From assembly GCA_917880885.1 (NCBI GenBank), contig OU862908.1, forward strand, positions 52,659,819 to 52,723,818: a DNA stretch of 64,000 nucleotides, given 5' to 3'. This document shows, in pieces, positions 45,870-57,099 of this stretch. This stretch comes from Limnephilus marmoratus (lineage: Eukaryota; Arthropoda; Insecta; Trichoptera; Limnephilidae). Made by a program: the position numbers and the translations under genes. The notes beneath the pieces are model-generated. The model ran no database searches, had not been told where the DNA came from, and worked only from the letters and a program-made list of their open reading frames with translations. How positions within the stretch are numbered: position 1 is the first letter of the stretch; every line of letters starts with the position of its first letter.

Positions 45870-47054
45870 TTAGAAAGAAGAAATACTTAGCACATACACC
45901 TTGGAAAGGAAGAAGTGGAAATATTCAGAAATTCGATGAGAAATTTTAAGTTTATACAACATAATATAAACTACCCTCTTCCGATGTATAAAAAATGTGT
46001 TTATTAATTACGGTTGTTAAATATCAGTTTAGACTTTATTTTAATTTATTATTAAGGATTGTACACGGTTGTTTATCAATTGTATAAAATTTAAACCAAA
46101 TATTTTAGTAAAGCTTATTATGTTTCAGGTCTTCATTTTTACCAGCCACTTATTATTTAAACTTTTTGTTTTTGAATTAAATACAACCTATTTTTAGACC
46201 CAGTCAATACAAACAACAACAGTCGTAGGATCCCAGGGTCACAACAAGATAAATTGAATTAATTGAGAGTATGTAAGTGTAGGTAGGTACAATTTAAAGG
46301 CCAACATCAATTATACGCCAAAAAACCTAATGGACAGGACGCATCTTGGAGTATGGACCATTGAAGTACCCACCACTGTCCCGCCCCGGTATAGGCGACT
46401 TATGGTCGCCCCTTCGGAGCTCTCGCAAGAATCTAATTTTTTTGACTGAACGGCTCACTATTAAATAAACGAATCTAGACCTTCAATGCCCCTACATACT
46501 TTGTTAGGTGGCGGAAACGTAGGATCGTCTACAGACTGTACTGTAATGGTCAATGTACTAATACTATAGGTGTTAGTGGTAGGTACATAGTGGAATACAA
46601 TAAGGAAAGCAAAAAAAATAAATAATTCAGCAACCATCATGAGTTATATTACATGCAGTTGCTGATAAACGGAGGGAGACCACTCCAGAACTGCAGGCAT
46701 CTGTGTAAGGAAAAAAAAACGATGAAATAAATGTAGACATATATTTGAGATAGAAATGGTGAAAGTAACCATCGGGCGCCCGGCAGTCCCCGAGAGAATG
46801 AATAAGGTTGTAAGTCCAACGTTACGACACCCAACGGAGTCGTCCTTTAGCCAGCTAGCCGGTGGTGCCTAGAAGAAGTGATTGGACGACTATACAGAAG
46901 ACCCTAGGAAGGAAAGCGTCAGGAGTATGGACCAGCGATGGCCTAAATTTTAATGTCATTCTTTGGGTAAACTTGAGTTCAAAAGGTTACCCAAAAATGG
47001 TGATAAAAATATACGTAGCCGCCGAACCGGGCCGTGATGTAGCCTTCGTAGAAT
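45870..47054. other. Unassigned DNA between family A copies
   Basis: No gene was recognised. The segment 46780-46960 is less AT-rich (AGCCAGCTAGCCGGTGGTGC, GATTGGACGACTATACAGAA) and may be a fragment of an unidentified repeat. An open frame from 46862 runs into family A and is not a credible gene. Confidence 0.45.
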
Positions 47055-47490
47055 TTAGGCGGGCATGGATACCGCCACCCCGGGAACATTTATTAAAAAT
47101 AACCAACACCTCTGCCAAAAGCCAACCTAAGTGGTTCACTACGTATGGTGACTTAGCAGGGGTTAATGGGGTGAGGTTTGTCTAGGTCTTGGCGGCGAAT
47201 GCGCTTGTCCACCTACTGCATGGTAGGCCGGATTGAGAAAGTCTGGTCGAGGAAGACCTAACCTAGACCTCTCCGGCCGGTCTCTATCGACATATCGCCT
47301 TCCACCGTAGTGGGAGGGATGGATTCATACGTTGCTCCTGGACACAGATTCCTACACATCTTTTATACCTTTATCCTTTCCAGAACTTTTTCTCCTATCT
47401 TTCCCTCATAACGTAGCATCCTCAAAGATCACATAGGTCATGAGTGATTTTTTCCTTAGTGCCTTTTGTACGGAGTCAACGTAAAAAAAC
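47055..47490 (+). mobile_element. Family A repeat, copy 7
   Basis: From TTAGGCGGGCATGGATACCG through CTACGTATGGTGACTTAGCA, GGTCTTGGCGGCGAATGCG and TCGCCTTCCACCGTAGTGGG to the degraded tail (GTAGCATCCTCAAAGATCAC, GAGTGATTTTTTCCTTAGTG) and an A run. Confidence 0.8.
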
Positions 47491-47584
47491 ACGGTAGAAC
47501 AGACGTTTTAGAACAGCATAACAGGACAAGAGGAATGAACCTTAAAACCTTTTTGTCAGTTATTCCAACCTTCCCTAACTAACT

Positions 47585-47830
47585 AACTTACCATCACGCC
47601 GTTTCCCCGCAGGGGTAGGCGGAGAGGACGGACCGCCAAACAACTCGATCTTGGCACACACTTCTTGCCTCCTTCACATTCATACATCGTCTCATACATG
47701 CTCTTCTGTTATTCCGACTCTTCACATGGCCCCACTCAAGTATCTGATTCACTTAGTGGTGCCATGTCTTCCTCGGGCGTCCCGACTTCTTCTACCATTC
47801 ACTTCTTCCCAAATGTTAAAAATGTTAGAC
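47585..47830 (-). pseudogene. RTE-like LINE 3' end
   Basis: On the minus strand: VNGRRSRDARGRHGTTK, then VKEARSVCQDRVVWRSVLSA and YPCGETA. This is the terminal block of insect RTE-like ORFs (GRP..., C-DR--WRS, PTGDTA-like). The same terminal block is seen at 23.1 kb and 57.5 kb. Confidence 0.75.
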
Positions 47831-48119
47831 CAAATCTTGTAGCGTTGGATGCAATTGGGTGGTTAATCTGTCGTTCAATAATTTTAATTAAAAAAATCAC
47901 ATAATAGAGGGAATGCAGAGGCTTCGGACAGGTGATCACCCATCAAGCAACGACTGCGCGATAATGGAAAGGCAGTAATCTGGCCCTAGAGAATAAATCA
48001 GATATAGCATATTAGGTATCTACGCTTATTGCCTAATAAAATTGTCAATTTTGTGTGTTTCCCACACCCTATCTTTCCTTCTCCAATTATTTTGTACAAT
48101 CTACCTACCATACAGGTTT

Positions 48120-48440
48120 TCGCCACATGTCGGGGACCTACCCCCGAGACTAGTGTGGGAGTCTGAAAATCTTATCCGTTTATCAGTACTCGTATGTCAC
48201 CACTTGTGACAAACACCCCGGTCTTGCTTGTCGCGGGTTCGTGTCCCGCCCACCGGCCCGTGTACCATATTACTCACGTGCCATCGGCACTGTCCCGTGT
48301 CCCGTGTCTCGTGTCCGGGCGACAAAACGGGATGACCAATGGCCGCTCGTTATTGCTGCGGTGCGGTGGTCTATGGCCTGTGGACAGTTTGGATATTGAG
48401 CAGTGTACAAAGCAGTACAAACTTCCGTCAGCAAGCGGAG
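48120..48440. other. GC-rich patch with T-arm-like hairpin
   Basis: Unusually GC-rich for this window. It contains GCGGGTTCGTGTCCCGC, a perfect T-arm-like stem-loop with a B-box-like loop, and a short run of CCCGTGT units (48295-48320). It may be a SINE remnant; no A-box or cloverleaf was found. Confidence 0.4.
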
Positions 48441-48477
48441 GAACACTTAAAAAATAAGTTATTTTAATATATTTAAT

Positions 48478-48617
48478 TAAATGAAGACGATATTTGCGAA
48501 AATCAATCGAGAATGTGGAGACAGAAAAACCAGAAAAAAAATATTGGCACCTCTGGGACCCGAACCCAGGACCCTTTGCTTTCATGGCAAGTGCGCTACC
48601 AACTGAGCTAAGGTGTC
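48478..48617 (-). mobile_element. tRNA-derived SINE family D, copy 1
   Basis: The tRNA-like part spans 48546-48617 (72 nt, minus). Acceptor GACACCT pairs with AGGTGCC with one mismatch; TAGCTCAGTTGGTAGCGC is the A-box/D-arm; CTGGGTTCGGGTCCCAG is an intact T-arm. The anticodon stem is broken and no U33 fits, so it is not a working tRNA gene. The tail on the left (GTGGAGACAGAAAAACCAG, TTTAATTAAATGAAGACGAT) is shared with copy 2. Confidence 0.75.
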
Positions 48618-48889
48618 TATATCAAATTTGGTCACTCTTAACTGTATCATACTTCGTCTAAGAAATACCAACATTATCTTCATTTTCTTAGCGCACATAT
48701 TGTTGGCTGCTATCTTTATATATGATTGCAGGATTCAACCCAAACTAAATGCTATCTGGACAGTGTCTGAATAATTTTTTATCCATTTTATTTTTAATTT
48801 GCGACATCTATTGGCTTTTCTGTAAGTCTAGGATGAATATTTATTTTTAATTTTTAACTTTATGAGTAAAATCTCAAATAACAATATTT

Positions 48890-49025
48890 AATTAAATGAA
48901 GACAATATTAGCGAAACTTAATTGAAAATGTGGAGACGGAAAAATCAGAAAAAAATATTGGCACCTCTGGGACTCGAACCCAGGACCTTCGCAAGTGCTC
49001 ATGGCAAGTGCTCTACCAACTGCGT
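48890..49025 (-). mobile_element. tRNA-derived SINE family D, copy 2
   Basis: Same tail (TTTAATTAAATGAAGACAAT, AATGTGGAGACGGAAAAATC) and tRNA-like part (CTGGGTTCGAGTCCCAG, GTTGGTAGAGCACTTGCCAT). Direct orientation relative to copy 1, 410 bp away. The 5' acceptor side is cut off at about 49025. Confidence 0.75.
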
Positions 49026-49202
49026 TTCAGACAAAGTATTTAATTCTCAAGAACTCGAGTTAAATTTGAAAATCTTTATAATTTCACCGCTGCATTGCAG
49101 AGCCGGATAGGTAAGGCAATTCTTGTACTTTTAGATATGATGCATAATGCTGAGGGGGTCAATTATGCTTTGTAATTCATTATTAAACATGTATCTTTCT
49201 TT

Positions 49203-49469
49203 CATGGGCGTTTAGAGGGTTCAAATCCCTCACCCCCATCGACCTCTGTTTTGTGTAGGAAAAAAAAAGTATAGTACTCGTAGATCACATTCCAATATAG
49301 CACGATACTTGCACCATCTTTTTTATCAATGTGATATAAATAAAAAGTTGTGGTAAGTAGGAGACCCAAAAAACGTTCTAATTATTTTCCGACCAACCTT
49401 TCTCCCATCCCCCCCCCCCCCCCCCTTAGGGTTGAACCCCTCCATGAGAATGCTATAGCTACGCCTTTG
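49203..49469. mobile_element. hAT-like non-autonomous element related to 9808-10768
   Basis: The ends are CATGGGCGTTTAGAGGG and, in complement, CAAAGGCGTAGCTATAGC. The body shares TAGTACTCGTAGATCACATT and a C-run followed by AACCCCTCCATG with the element at 9.8-10.8 kb. No clear target duplication was found, so the boundaries are provisional. Confidence 0.5.
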
Positions 49470-50959
49470 AATTCTCAATTCATATTTACATACCCAAATA
49501 TTCCCACACCACTTTGGAAAATGTTTTGAATGAAAACGAAAACCATTATTTGTCTCCGACGCACTGCAGGTGGTCACCTGTAAAGCGTGCCGAAAAAAAC
49601 GAATTTCACAGAGAACGGGTCGTTTTTACGATTACGTGTGACCAACAGTCAGCCTGCGGAATACCTTGCTGAATTTTATGTCTCCTCTCCTTTCGACTTT
49701 CGTCACAAGTCACTACTCACAGCATACCCAAAACAACCATCTAGGTAGAGTCAATATAATAAGTAACTATCTAATTGTACTAAAGGTATTAAAATCCCAT
49801 CGGATTCAAACATGAAACTGTACGAGTTTTATTGAATAATATAATAAACCAAATAGTAAAACTGACTAGAAACAATAAACCAGTTTTTCTAAACGGCTAA
49901 TAGGCTATAAATAAATAATAAATAAATATGCGTTTACCTTAAATTACGAATAAATTCTCCCAAAGATAGTCGTGACTAGGAATTTTTGTCGAAATCTAAT
50001 CAAAAATCTAAATATGGTATCGATTACACGGGTGAATAAATTACCTATCTCTTGCATCAAAATGGCAGCGATTCCGAAGCTCGATGACACTTTTCTTTCC
50101 TCATAAATAATTACATAAAATATAAATAATATTAATATAGTGAACATTTTGCATAATATCGGTGTTTAAGTGTGTGTTTTTCGTGTATGAACGAAGACTA
50201 AGAGCCGTGTTTAATGAGGCAATTTAACGCGTGATAATTAACAAAATAAGCATGATATTTTACTAGCATGTTGTTCGGGAGACATAATATTTGCATATTT
50301 AGCGATTGTGTTGCTATAAGCCGATTCTGTTAAGTTATACAAGTAGATTATAAGTATGTGCTAAGGTACCTAACAACTGCCCACGCATACAAAAATACTA
50401 TGAATACTTTTAAATGAGAATGTTTTGTATTCGTGACGAATTGAGACGTCAAGGTAACTTATAAAAATCGTAGAAAATAGGGAAATTATTAAAAAAATGC
50501 AATTGACGTTTTAAAAAAAATATTAATGAATGACGAACGAATTTATAATAACATGTTTATAGGTACTGCTTTACACACTTATCTTTGTAGGTGGTCAAAG
50601 GAAGAAATAACGAGCGAAATGCCTTTTTTTAGTCTATTTTTTTCAATCCACGGTACCTATCTACGCCACCAACTGTAAAGTTAAGTATGTCATTTGATCA
50701 CTAAGGATTAAAAGAATAGGCAGGTAGATACCTACCTACTAATCTTAATTCTTAAAGATCGAACTTCTCGGCTTCACAAAAATTACAAAACATTGAAAAA
50801 AACTACTTTGAGTCTATTCTTCGTTTTTTGAAGTTCAAATTATTCATTGTGGTAACGACGGGCGACGTTGCGTACCTACTGAAAAATAAATAAAATAGAA
50901 AAAATAAAATCAAAGTTTCTTAACCACCTAAAAATAAATAATACACAATCTACAGATCT
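49470..50959. other. Unassigned AT-rich intergenic DNA
   Basis: No gene, RNA gene or bounded repeat was recognised. Confidence 0.5.
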
Positions 50960-51035
50960 GCCATGATGATGAATGCTGAAAAGTTGTCCGAAGCGTAGGC
51001 TCAAGAAGGGTTAAGCGCAACATGGCACAATAAAC
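50960..51035 (+). repeat. Degenerate half copy of the foldback element
   Basis: CATGATGATGAATGCTG, GTTGTCCGAAGCGTAGGCTC, then AAGCGCAACATGGCACAATA and ACCAAAAA correspond to the right arm of the foldback family, with many changes. Confidence 0.6.
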
Positions 51036-51081
51036 CAAAAATTAATCGTTATAATAATCTCAAATCACATCTGACTAACTT

Positions 51082-51349
51082 TGGTGATTGTTGTACGTAT
51101 GATGAAATGAGAGAGATCGTATGCGTGAAAGAGACAGTATAAGAGACTATATAAAGGATGTACTTTGTCCATTGGGGCTCTTCACTCGAAATCTCCACTT
51201 GATACAACATTGTATACTAGGCACTTGCTTGTACATTAAAACTCAGTAAGAAGATCCGAACTCTCTTTATTTAATCACCACTAATATAAAATCTGTGGAA
51301 GCCCTCGACCACGAGAACCTTGCACCATCCCCGGTGCAAACCCGCCACA
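51082..51349 (+). mobile_element. Solo LTR
   Basis: It starts TGGTGATTG and ends CCGCCACA (TG...CA). It is flanked by the direct duplication CTAACTT (51075-51081 and 51350-51356). Inside, in the right order, are a TATA box (ACTATATAAAGG near 51150) and a poly(A)-like ATTAAA (51235-51240). The length of 268 bp fits an insect LTR. No internal retrotransposon sequence or second LTR is nearby, so it is a recombined solo LTR. The superfamily (Gypsy or BEL) is not decidable by eye. Confidence 0.75.
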
Positions 51350-51356
51350 CTAACTT

Positions 51357-52952
51357 GTAAGCCCATCAATACGGTTTACAACTTATAAACGTTGATGAAA
51401 ACAGGCAAAATGAGCAATTATTGATCTCAGCTCATGTTAGAGCTTGCGATTCATGTTTATTCACTTAGAAAGTCACTCTCCATGATTGATCAGCAGCAAT
51501 TGACGGCAGGATGAGCTAATTGAGGAATAATTGTGCATTATTCAGCATTAAGTGCAAAACACGATGCAATCTGTGCATCACCTGCCAATACGGCGGATGC
51601 GCTTCTCAAGGTGTGGCGGTCACCCAGTCGGAACGTTCACAAAGCTTGTATTGCTGGTCTAGTGGTTGTGACGTCAAACGTGGTTTCCGGCTGTGCTGAG
51701 CATTTCTTCTTTTTATTTTTCGGTTTTTTCGTAATTATTCATAAAAATCTTTACTAACTCATTTAGATGATTATCTTCATTATCGCGGCTCTACATCCCA
51801 TCAGCCAATTTGAGGGATTTGGCCTACTCCTTGGTCCCACTACATTCATCCTTCATCCTTGTCATCCAGATCCATTCCACTTCAACATAGTCTATTCATC
51901 TTTTCCTTGGTCTACCTCCGGGTGGCTTTCACTGGGGCACTAACTTGGCGGTAATTTTTTATGTAAAAACTGTAATGAGATTGATTGAACCTTTTGGGCA
52001 GCAAAAGCATCGTGAATTTTGGTCAAATGATATTGAAAACAAAAATGTAATATATTGTTACGATGTAGATTTCTCTTTAAATGCTAATATCTTACTACAG
52101 TAATTGACTTGTTCTTATTTAAATTCTTATTGATTTAGAATCAGATAGGTTTTAATGAACAGCATCGGATGAAATAATAACAAATAGACAGTCAAGGTAC
52201 TTAATATTCCTCATTGATATTCCGAAATAAAAACAGATTTAATCTCCTTTACTATCCAAGAAAATGCTAAATTAACCGATAAATAGTGGGTAATTTCAAT
52301 AAAAAATAGTTTATTTTGTGACGGGAGCCTTACTTCCATGTTTATCTTACCTTCAATCGAGGCTTTTTAAAGCTGTACGTTTATTGAAATGTGGCTTAGT
52401 GATGTCGCTTATAACAATGTTATAAAATAACTTTATTTATTCGTACGTAATAATGTATTTATTTAGTTGCAAATAAATACCACAGAAATCACTATAAACT
52501 GTTTAGTATCTGTTTAGGAGGAGACGTTGAAAGTCAACATATATTTTTTCATTAGGTTAAAAAAACACCGCACGTCACTGTTATCGAGTCATCAATATTG
52601 ATTTAATTATTTAAAATCTTCAGTGATTTTTTGTGCCATGTTATTGAACAGTTATTTAAACATCACTGGGCGTTAGACACTTGATGAAATGTTTTTTTTT
52701 TGCTGTCTGGAATGTCTAAGCGTGTCATTGAGCAAATATATGAAAGGCAATCATGGCAGGAACCTGCCTCACTGCCCAGTGCCCACTGCCCATGTATACC
52801 TGCGTATAAATACACTGAACTCAACCGCTGGGTAAAATTCTGTCAAAGTCGTGACGTACTTAGATAACGCTTTGAAATAAAGCAAGAAAATATTGACTTA
52901 AAAAAAGTTTTTAAAATAATATTTTTAAATATCAATATTGTACATCTTTTTT
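51357..52952. other. Unassigned AT-rich intergenic DNA
   Basis: No gene was recognised. A short tRNA-like piece (GCTGGTCTAGTGGTTGTGAC) lies near 51655. The C/T-rich stretch near 51800-51930 has no recognised origin. Confidence 0.45.
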
Positions 52953-53315
52953 TTACATTAGCAGCACACAGGATGCTCTGAGCAAAATATTAATTAGTGT
53001 GGAGGGTCTTTTTAGGAAAGGAAGGAAAGGAGGTTCTGGGAAGGAAAAGGGTTTGAGAGGTGGGTAGGAATCCGAGGGTCAGTATGCCCAGGAGTGACGG
53101 GCGTATGAATTCATCTCTCCCATTGCGGTGCAAGGCAATATTCTGAGAGAGTACGGCTGGAGAAATCGAAGGGACCCCCTCAACTATTCTTTACCGATCC
53201 GCCTGCCATGCAGCTGGTAGACAGACGCATCCACCGCCAAGCCCTGGACAAACCTCACCCTGTGGACCCAGATACCCCTGCTAAATCTTCAAACGTAGCG
53301 AAACACTTGGGGTAA
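52953..53315 (-). mobile_element. Family A repeat, copy 8 (5'-truncated)
   Basis: Minus orientation. ACATTAGCAGCACACAGGAT, an altered hairpin, GGAGGGTCTTTTTAGGAAAG, then CATGCAGCTGGTAGACAGAC and CCAAACGTAGCGAAACACTT. It stops at CTTGGGGT, short of the full 5' end. Confidence 0.8.
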
Positions 53316-53505
53316 AAACTTCAATAATTTAATAGCTAACCTTGAATTAAGGTTTCGATCTTCAAAAGTCATTAAATATTTAGTCAATCAGCTGTGCAGC
53401 CAATTTTGTAAACTACCTTCAGTAATCTTTTAAAGAAGTCTATTCGGACTTTAGTAGATATAACAGCGTGATGTTGTTTTCAGAAAATGTTGCATTTGCC
53501 ATAAT

Positions 53506-54765
53506 AACACATTAAAGAACAAAATCATTAACGACCGTCAATACGGATTCCGGCGGAACCGCTCGTGCGGTGATCTTCTCGCGTATGTGACGCATGTTTG
53601 GGGGCGATGCCTGGAACGTTTCGGTGAGACCCAAACGGTTGCACTGGACATCTCCAAGGCCTTTGACCGGGTTTGGCACCGAGGACTTGTCAACAAACTG
53701 CATTCTTATAGACTTCCCGCAACCTTGTGTACGTGGATTGCCGACTTCTTGAGGGAGAGGTCGATTCAGACGGTAGTCGATGGTTTCACCTCTTCCTCAC
53801 ACTCAATAAATGCTGGCGTCCCACAGGGATCGGTTCTGTCTCCGACTTTGTTTTTGTTGCACATCAACGACCTTTTGTCATGTGCACCAATTCATTGTTA
53901 CGCGGATGACAGTACAGTTCATGATAGCTTTTTGTTTGACAAGACCCCAAAGGGCTCACAAACTCCAACAGCTCGTAAGGCTTTGAAGCAAAGAATGGAC
54001 GGTTACCTCGAGAGTGTTTTCTCTTGGGGTAAAAAAAATCTCGTTGAATTTAATGTTTCAAAGACCCAATCTTGTCTGATTACGTCAAAAAGGGATCGAA
54101 ATGAAAATTTAGTCGCTTTCAACGGAAACAATCTTCCGAACAGGCCCTCCATTGATATGCTTGGTGTAACCCTAAGTGACCAGCTGAGGTATGGGGGCTC
54201 CATCGAAGCCAGAGTAAAGTTAGCCTCCCAAATACTGGGCGTACTGTACAGGGCCCGCAGATACTTTAATAGTACACAACTGCTAACCCTGTACAAATCG
54301 CAAGTGCGCCCCACGGTTGAATTTGGCAGCCACCTCTGGTCTGGAGCTCCAAAATACCTGAAAAATACCCTCGACTCTGTGCAGAAACGGGCGGTCCGTT
54401 TGATAGATTCTCCCATCTTAACAGACGGATTGCAATCTTTAGAGCACAGGCGTCGGGTGGGAATGCTATCCTTGTTCTACCGGTATTACAATGGAAGATG
54501 CTTCGAGGAACTAGCGTCATTGATCCCTTTGGCACCGGTGCCTAGTCGGGAAACACGCCAAACGCGTGCCCAACATCTGTACACATTTGACATTTGTCAC
54601 ATGAGAATGGGTCGTTTCTTCGACTCGTTCTTGTGTTCAACAGCTCGGCTGTGGAATGATTTGCCGGCCTCTGTGTTTCCTCCTTCCTACAACATGGGTC
54701 TCTTCAAGACCAATGTTCATTCCTTCCTCTCCTCAAAAAGACCCTCCACACAGCATCCCAGATGA
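53506..54765 (+). CDS. Partial reverse transcriptase ORF of the LINE
   Basis: The open frame begins with NDRQYGFRRNRSCGDLLAYV just upstream of the first Met (53587), so the start is a truncation, not a natural one. Motif A is LDISKAFDRVWHRGLVNKLH (catalytic Asp). Motif B is INAGVPQGSVLSPTLFLLHI. Motif C is HCYADDSTVHDS (catalytic Asp pair). The thumb follows, then the Jockey-clade C-terminus (LYKSQVRPTVEFGSHLW, RRVGMLSLFYRYYNGRCFEE, RLWNDLPASVFPPSYNMGLF) ending RPSTQHPR. The enzyme would reverse-transcribe LINE RNA at a nicked target. It is about 420 residues here, against 900 or more for a complete ORF2, and has no endonuclease. Confidence 0.9.
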   Translation, partial: NTLKNKIINDRQYGFRRNRSCGDLLAYVTHVWGRCLERFGETQTVALDISKAFDRVWHRGLVNKLHSYRLPATLCTWIADFLRERSIQTVVDGFTSSSHSINAGVPQGSVLSPTLFLLHINDLLSCAPIHCYADDSTVHDSFLFDKTPKGSQTPTARKALKQRMDGYLESVFSWGKKNLVEFNVSKTQSCLITSKRDRNENLVAFNGNNLPNRPSIDMLGVTLSDQLRYGGSIEARVKLASQILGVLYRARRYFNSTQLLTLYKSQVRPTVEFGSHLWSGAPKYLKNTLDSVQKRAVRLIDSPILTDGLQSLEHRRRVGMLSLFYRYYNGRCFEELASLIPLAPVPSRETRQTRAQHLYTFDICHMRMGRFFDSFLCSTARLWNDLPASVFPPSYNMGLFKTNVHSFLSSKRPSTQHPR

Positions 54766-54769
54766 CATA

Positions 54770-54800
54770 GGCCCTGAGGGAAATTATTTTCCTCAGGGCC
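54770..54800 (+). repeat. 3' hairpin shared by LINE and family A
   Basis: GGCCCTGAGG and CCTCAGGGCC form a perfect 10-bp stem; the loop GAAATTATTTT can pair further (AAAT/ATTT). It lies 4 bases after the LINE stop codon and 18-30 bases before the A tail. The same hairpin ends copies at 21560 and 44825 and, inverted, near 45565. Likely the recognition structure for the reverse transcriptase (inference from stem-loop recognition in other LINE/SINE pairs). Confidence 0.8.
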
Positions 54801-54834
54801 TCCTGTGTGGAGTTAATGTAAAAAAAAAAAAAAA

Positions 54835-55350
54835 TTAAACACTCTATCTAACTTTATTGAAAATGAAATAGTATTTTTATTTTATAAACCTGACTTGAAA
54901 GTGTTAGACGAGTTTTTTGTACAAAATTAATGCCAAGAATTATCTTGATTGATCAATGAACTTTAAATAATAATTATTATTGTTGGTAGATACCAATTTA
55001 TAGGTTTTATGTTATGAACACCACACTCGATGAGTTTGATTTACCTATTTCGTTAAAGATAAATCAATTTTATCGCGATTTTTTAGGCGGCATCAATAAA
55101 GTGAAAGTTGATTAAGATTCCTCTATTGGTATGTAACAGCATAAAGGGCATATATATTTGATGTTAGTTTCACAATCGCAAATAATATCATGACATTAAT
55201 TGGGTGATATATTATAAAATATTATAAACATTGTAAATGTGCAAAACCTTCTCGATGGTTTATTACCCAAAAAACAGATTAAAAGTACCCAAAACAATAA
55301 TGGTAAGTACCTATATATTTTTCCATAAAGAACTGGTAGTTGTTTTTTTT
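54835..55350. other. Unassigned AT-rich intergenic DNA
   Basis: Nothing recognised between the LINE tail and the next family A copy. Confidence 0.5.
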
Positions 55351-55352
55351 TT

Positions 55353-55802
55353 TGCGATTGGAGGCGGTTATGGATACCGCCGCCCCGGGAATCTTTTATT
55401 GGATAACCCTCCCACCACAGCTCACCCCAAGTGGTTCGCTGCGTTTGGTGACTTAGCGGTTCAAGGGGTGAGGTTTGTCGAGGTCTTGGCGGCGCAAGTA
55501 TTTGCCCACCTACTGCTTGGTGTGTGGGATCGGTAGAGAGACTGGTTGAGGGAGACCTTTTTACCTCTTCAGCCCGACCATCTCGACCCATTACCTTGCA
55601 CTGCAGTGAGACGGATGGATTCATTTGTCGGTTACTCCTAGATACAACGACCCCCAGATTCCTACCCACAGTCATACCTTTTCCTTCCCAGAACATCCTA
55701 TCCTTCCTTTCCCTAAGAGGACCTTCCACACAGAATCTCCAAAGATGACATAGGTCCTGAGAGAAATTATTTTCATCAGGACCTCCTTTGTAGAGCAAAT
55801 GC
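55353..55802 (+). mobile_element. Family A repeat, copy 9
   Basis: Nearly full length. GATTGGAGGCGGTTATGGAT and ACCGCCGCCCCGGGAA at the 5' end, then CGTTTGGTGACTTAGCGG, GGTCTTGGCGGCGCAAGTAT, GAGAGACTGGTTGAGGGAGA, CCTTCCACACAGAATCTCCA and a slightly altered hairpin (GTCCTGAG ... CATCAGGAC). No conserved ORF. Confidence 0.85.
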
Positions 55803-57099
55803 ACGTTTTTACAATTTTAAAAGCTACAAATAGATAAATTTGTAGTTTTTAAAAATTATTCCAGTCATTTTGTACAATATTATTAGCAAACAAAATACTA
55901 AATTATTTCAGTACATCTACAATATTCATTAATTTATTTTTAGAAAAAAATATATTTGCATTTGTTGATATTGAAAACATTTATAATTTTAAAGCAGCAG
56001 GTAAGTTTCGAAAGAGGTTTCATAAATACAACGGCATATGGAGAAGATAGGTAGATACATTTAATACGCCGAGTCAAAGAAAAGTCTCGTGAGCGATAAT
56101 CCAATCCATGCCCCAGGCGAGGAAGTCCATAAAGCACGCTTCGAAGAACTCAAGAGATATTGTGGGCAGAGGAATATCTATTACAGACCAACACCAGCCA
56201 AAACAACCAACAAAAAGGCAAGCAAATTAAGACCAACGAACAGAAACTAACAGACCGTTTCAAAGATACGAATCAAAGGTCAAATGAATAAACATATAGA
56301 TTTACACGGTGCCAAGCTGTTGGTCAATAATTCTACATGTAACCAAGAAGATACTGAAATGATAAGACATGGAATAGCAAAACTGGTCAAACAGGTAAAA
56401 ATGTTAGACCAACAATTCTAAAAATTTTCATTGCCTAATTGATTTGTTGCAAGCTTTTTACTTTGGGCGAAGTTGGTATTTCGATGGACCGGATTGCGTC
56501 TCCAATACATGAGAGCTATCCTATTACTTTGATAAATGATTGCATGTAACGAATTTCGATTCTACACAGTTTCCGCGGTTGGAGTGAATGACTGAACTCG
56601 CAATCTGAATAATCTACACACTCTAACTTCAATACGTGTTGTGATCGCTTCATTATTGGTCGACGGTATGTTACTGTTAGTACTGTGTCGAACAAACATT
56701 ACCACAGCAATTAGAATCAATATTTTACACAAAATCTGATCTTATAGTAGCAAAATCATATTACAGATCCCATATACTTGCAGCGATCACACATACATTT
56801 TTTTCTCAATTCAATTGGGTTGGATGTGAAGGTTTTGGAATAGCAAGGTAAGAAAATAGAACACGATTATCAATTTTTTAATTCCCATAAAAGTACGCAA
56901 AATTAAATTCCATAATATGATGTTGTTATATTTAACAAGCAAATCCTTAACATGTTCCCCGAGCAAACAAACATCAATTTTCTGAAGCAGCGAAAACTCT
57001 CTTACGTTTTTGGCGAAATTTACTAGCTTTTTGTGTCTTAACTTTGTGCTAGTTCAACGAACTATTTTAAGCCACCACCGTTATGTCCATTATTAACAA
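55803..57099. other. Unassigned AT-rich intergenic DNA
   Basis: No gene was recognised. 56130-56290 is purine-rich with CCAACACCAGCCAAAACAAC and may be an eroded LINE piece, but no protein signature is readable. Confidence 0.45.

Larger units (their letters stand above)
53500..54832 (+). mobile_element. Jockey/CR1-type LINE, 5'-truncated, young copy
   Basis: It contains the C-terminal two thirds of the reverse transcriptase, a very short 3' UTR with a perfect hairpin (54770-54800) and a 14-base A run. The reading frame is free of stops and frameshifts. It closely matches the copy at 20.6-21.6 kb. The endonuclease, ORF1 and N-terminal fingers are absent, so it is a dead-on-arrival but recent insertion. 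Confidence 0.93.

Noticed and set aside
46862..47185. 107-codon frame ending in family A
   Set aside because: Its second half is the family A repeat and its first half has no recognisable domain or start context.
48546..48617. Functional tRNA gene on the minus strand
   Set aside because: The T-arm and D-arm are good, but the anticodon stem is broken, no proper U33/anticodon fits, and the unit recurs with a shared tail, so it is a SINE.
55196..55804. 202-codon frame on the minus strand
   Set aside because: It runs through family A copy 9 in reverse; the frame is not open in other copies.
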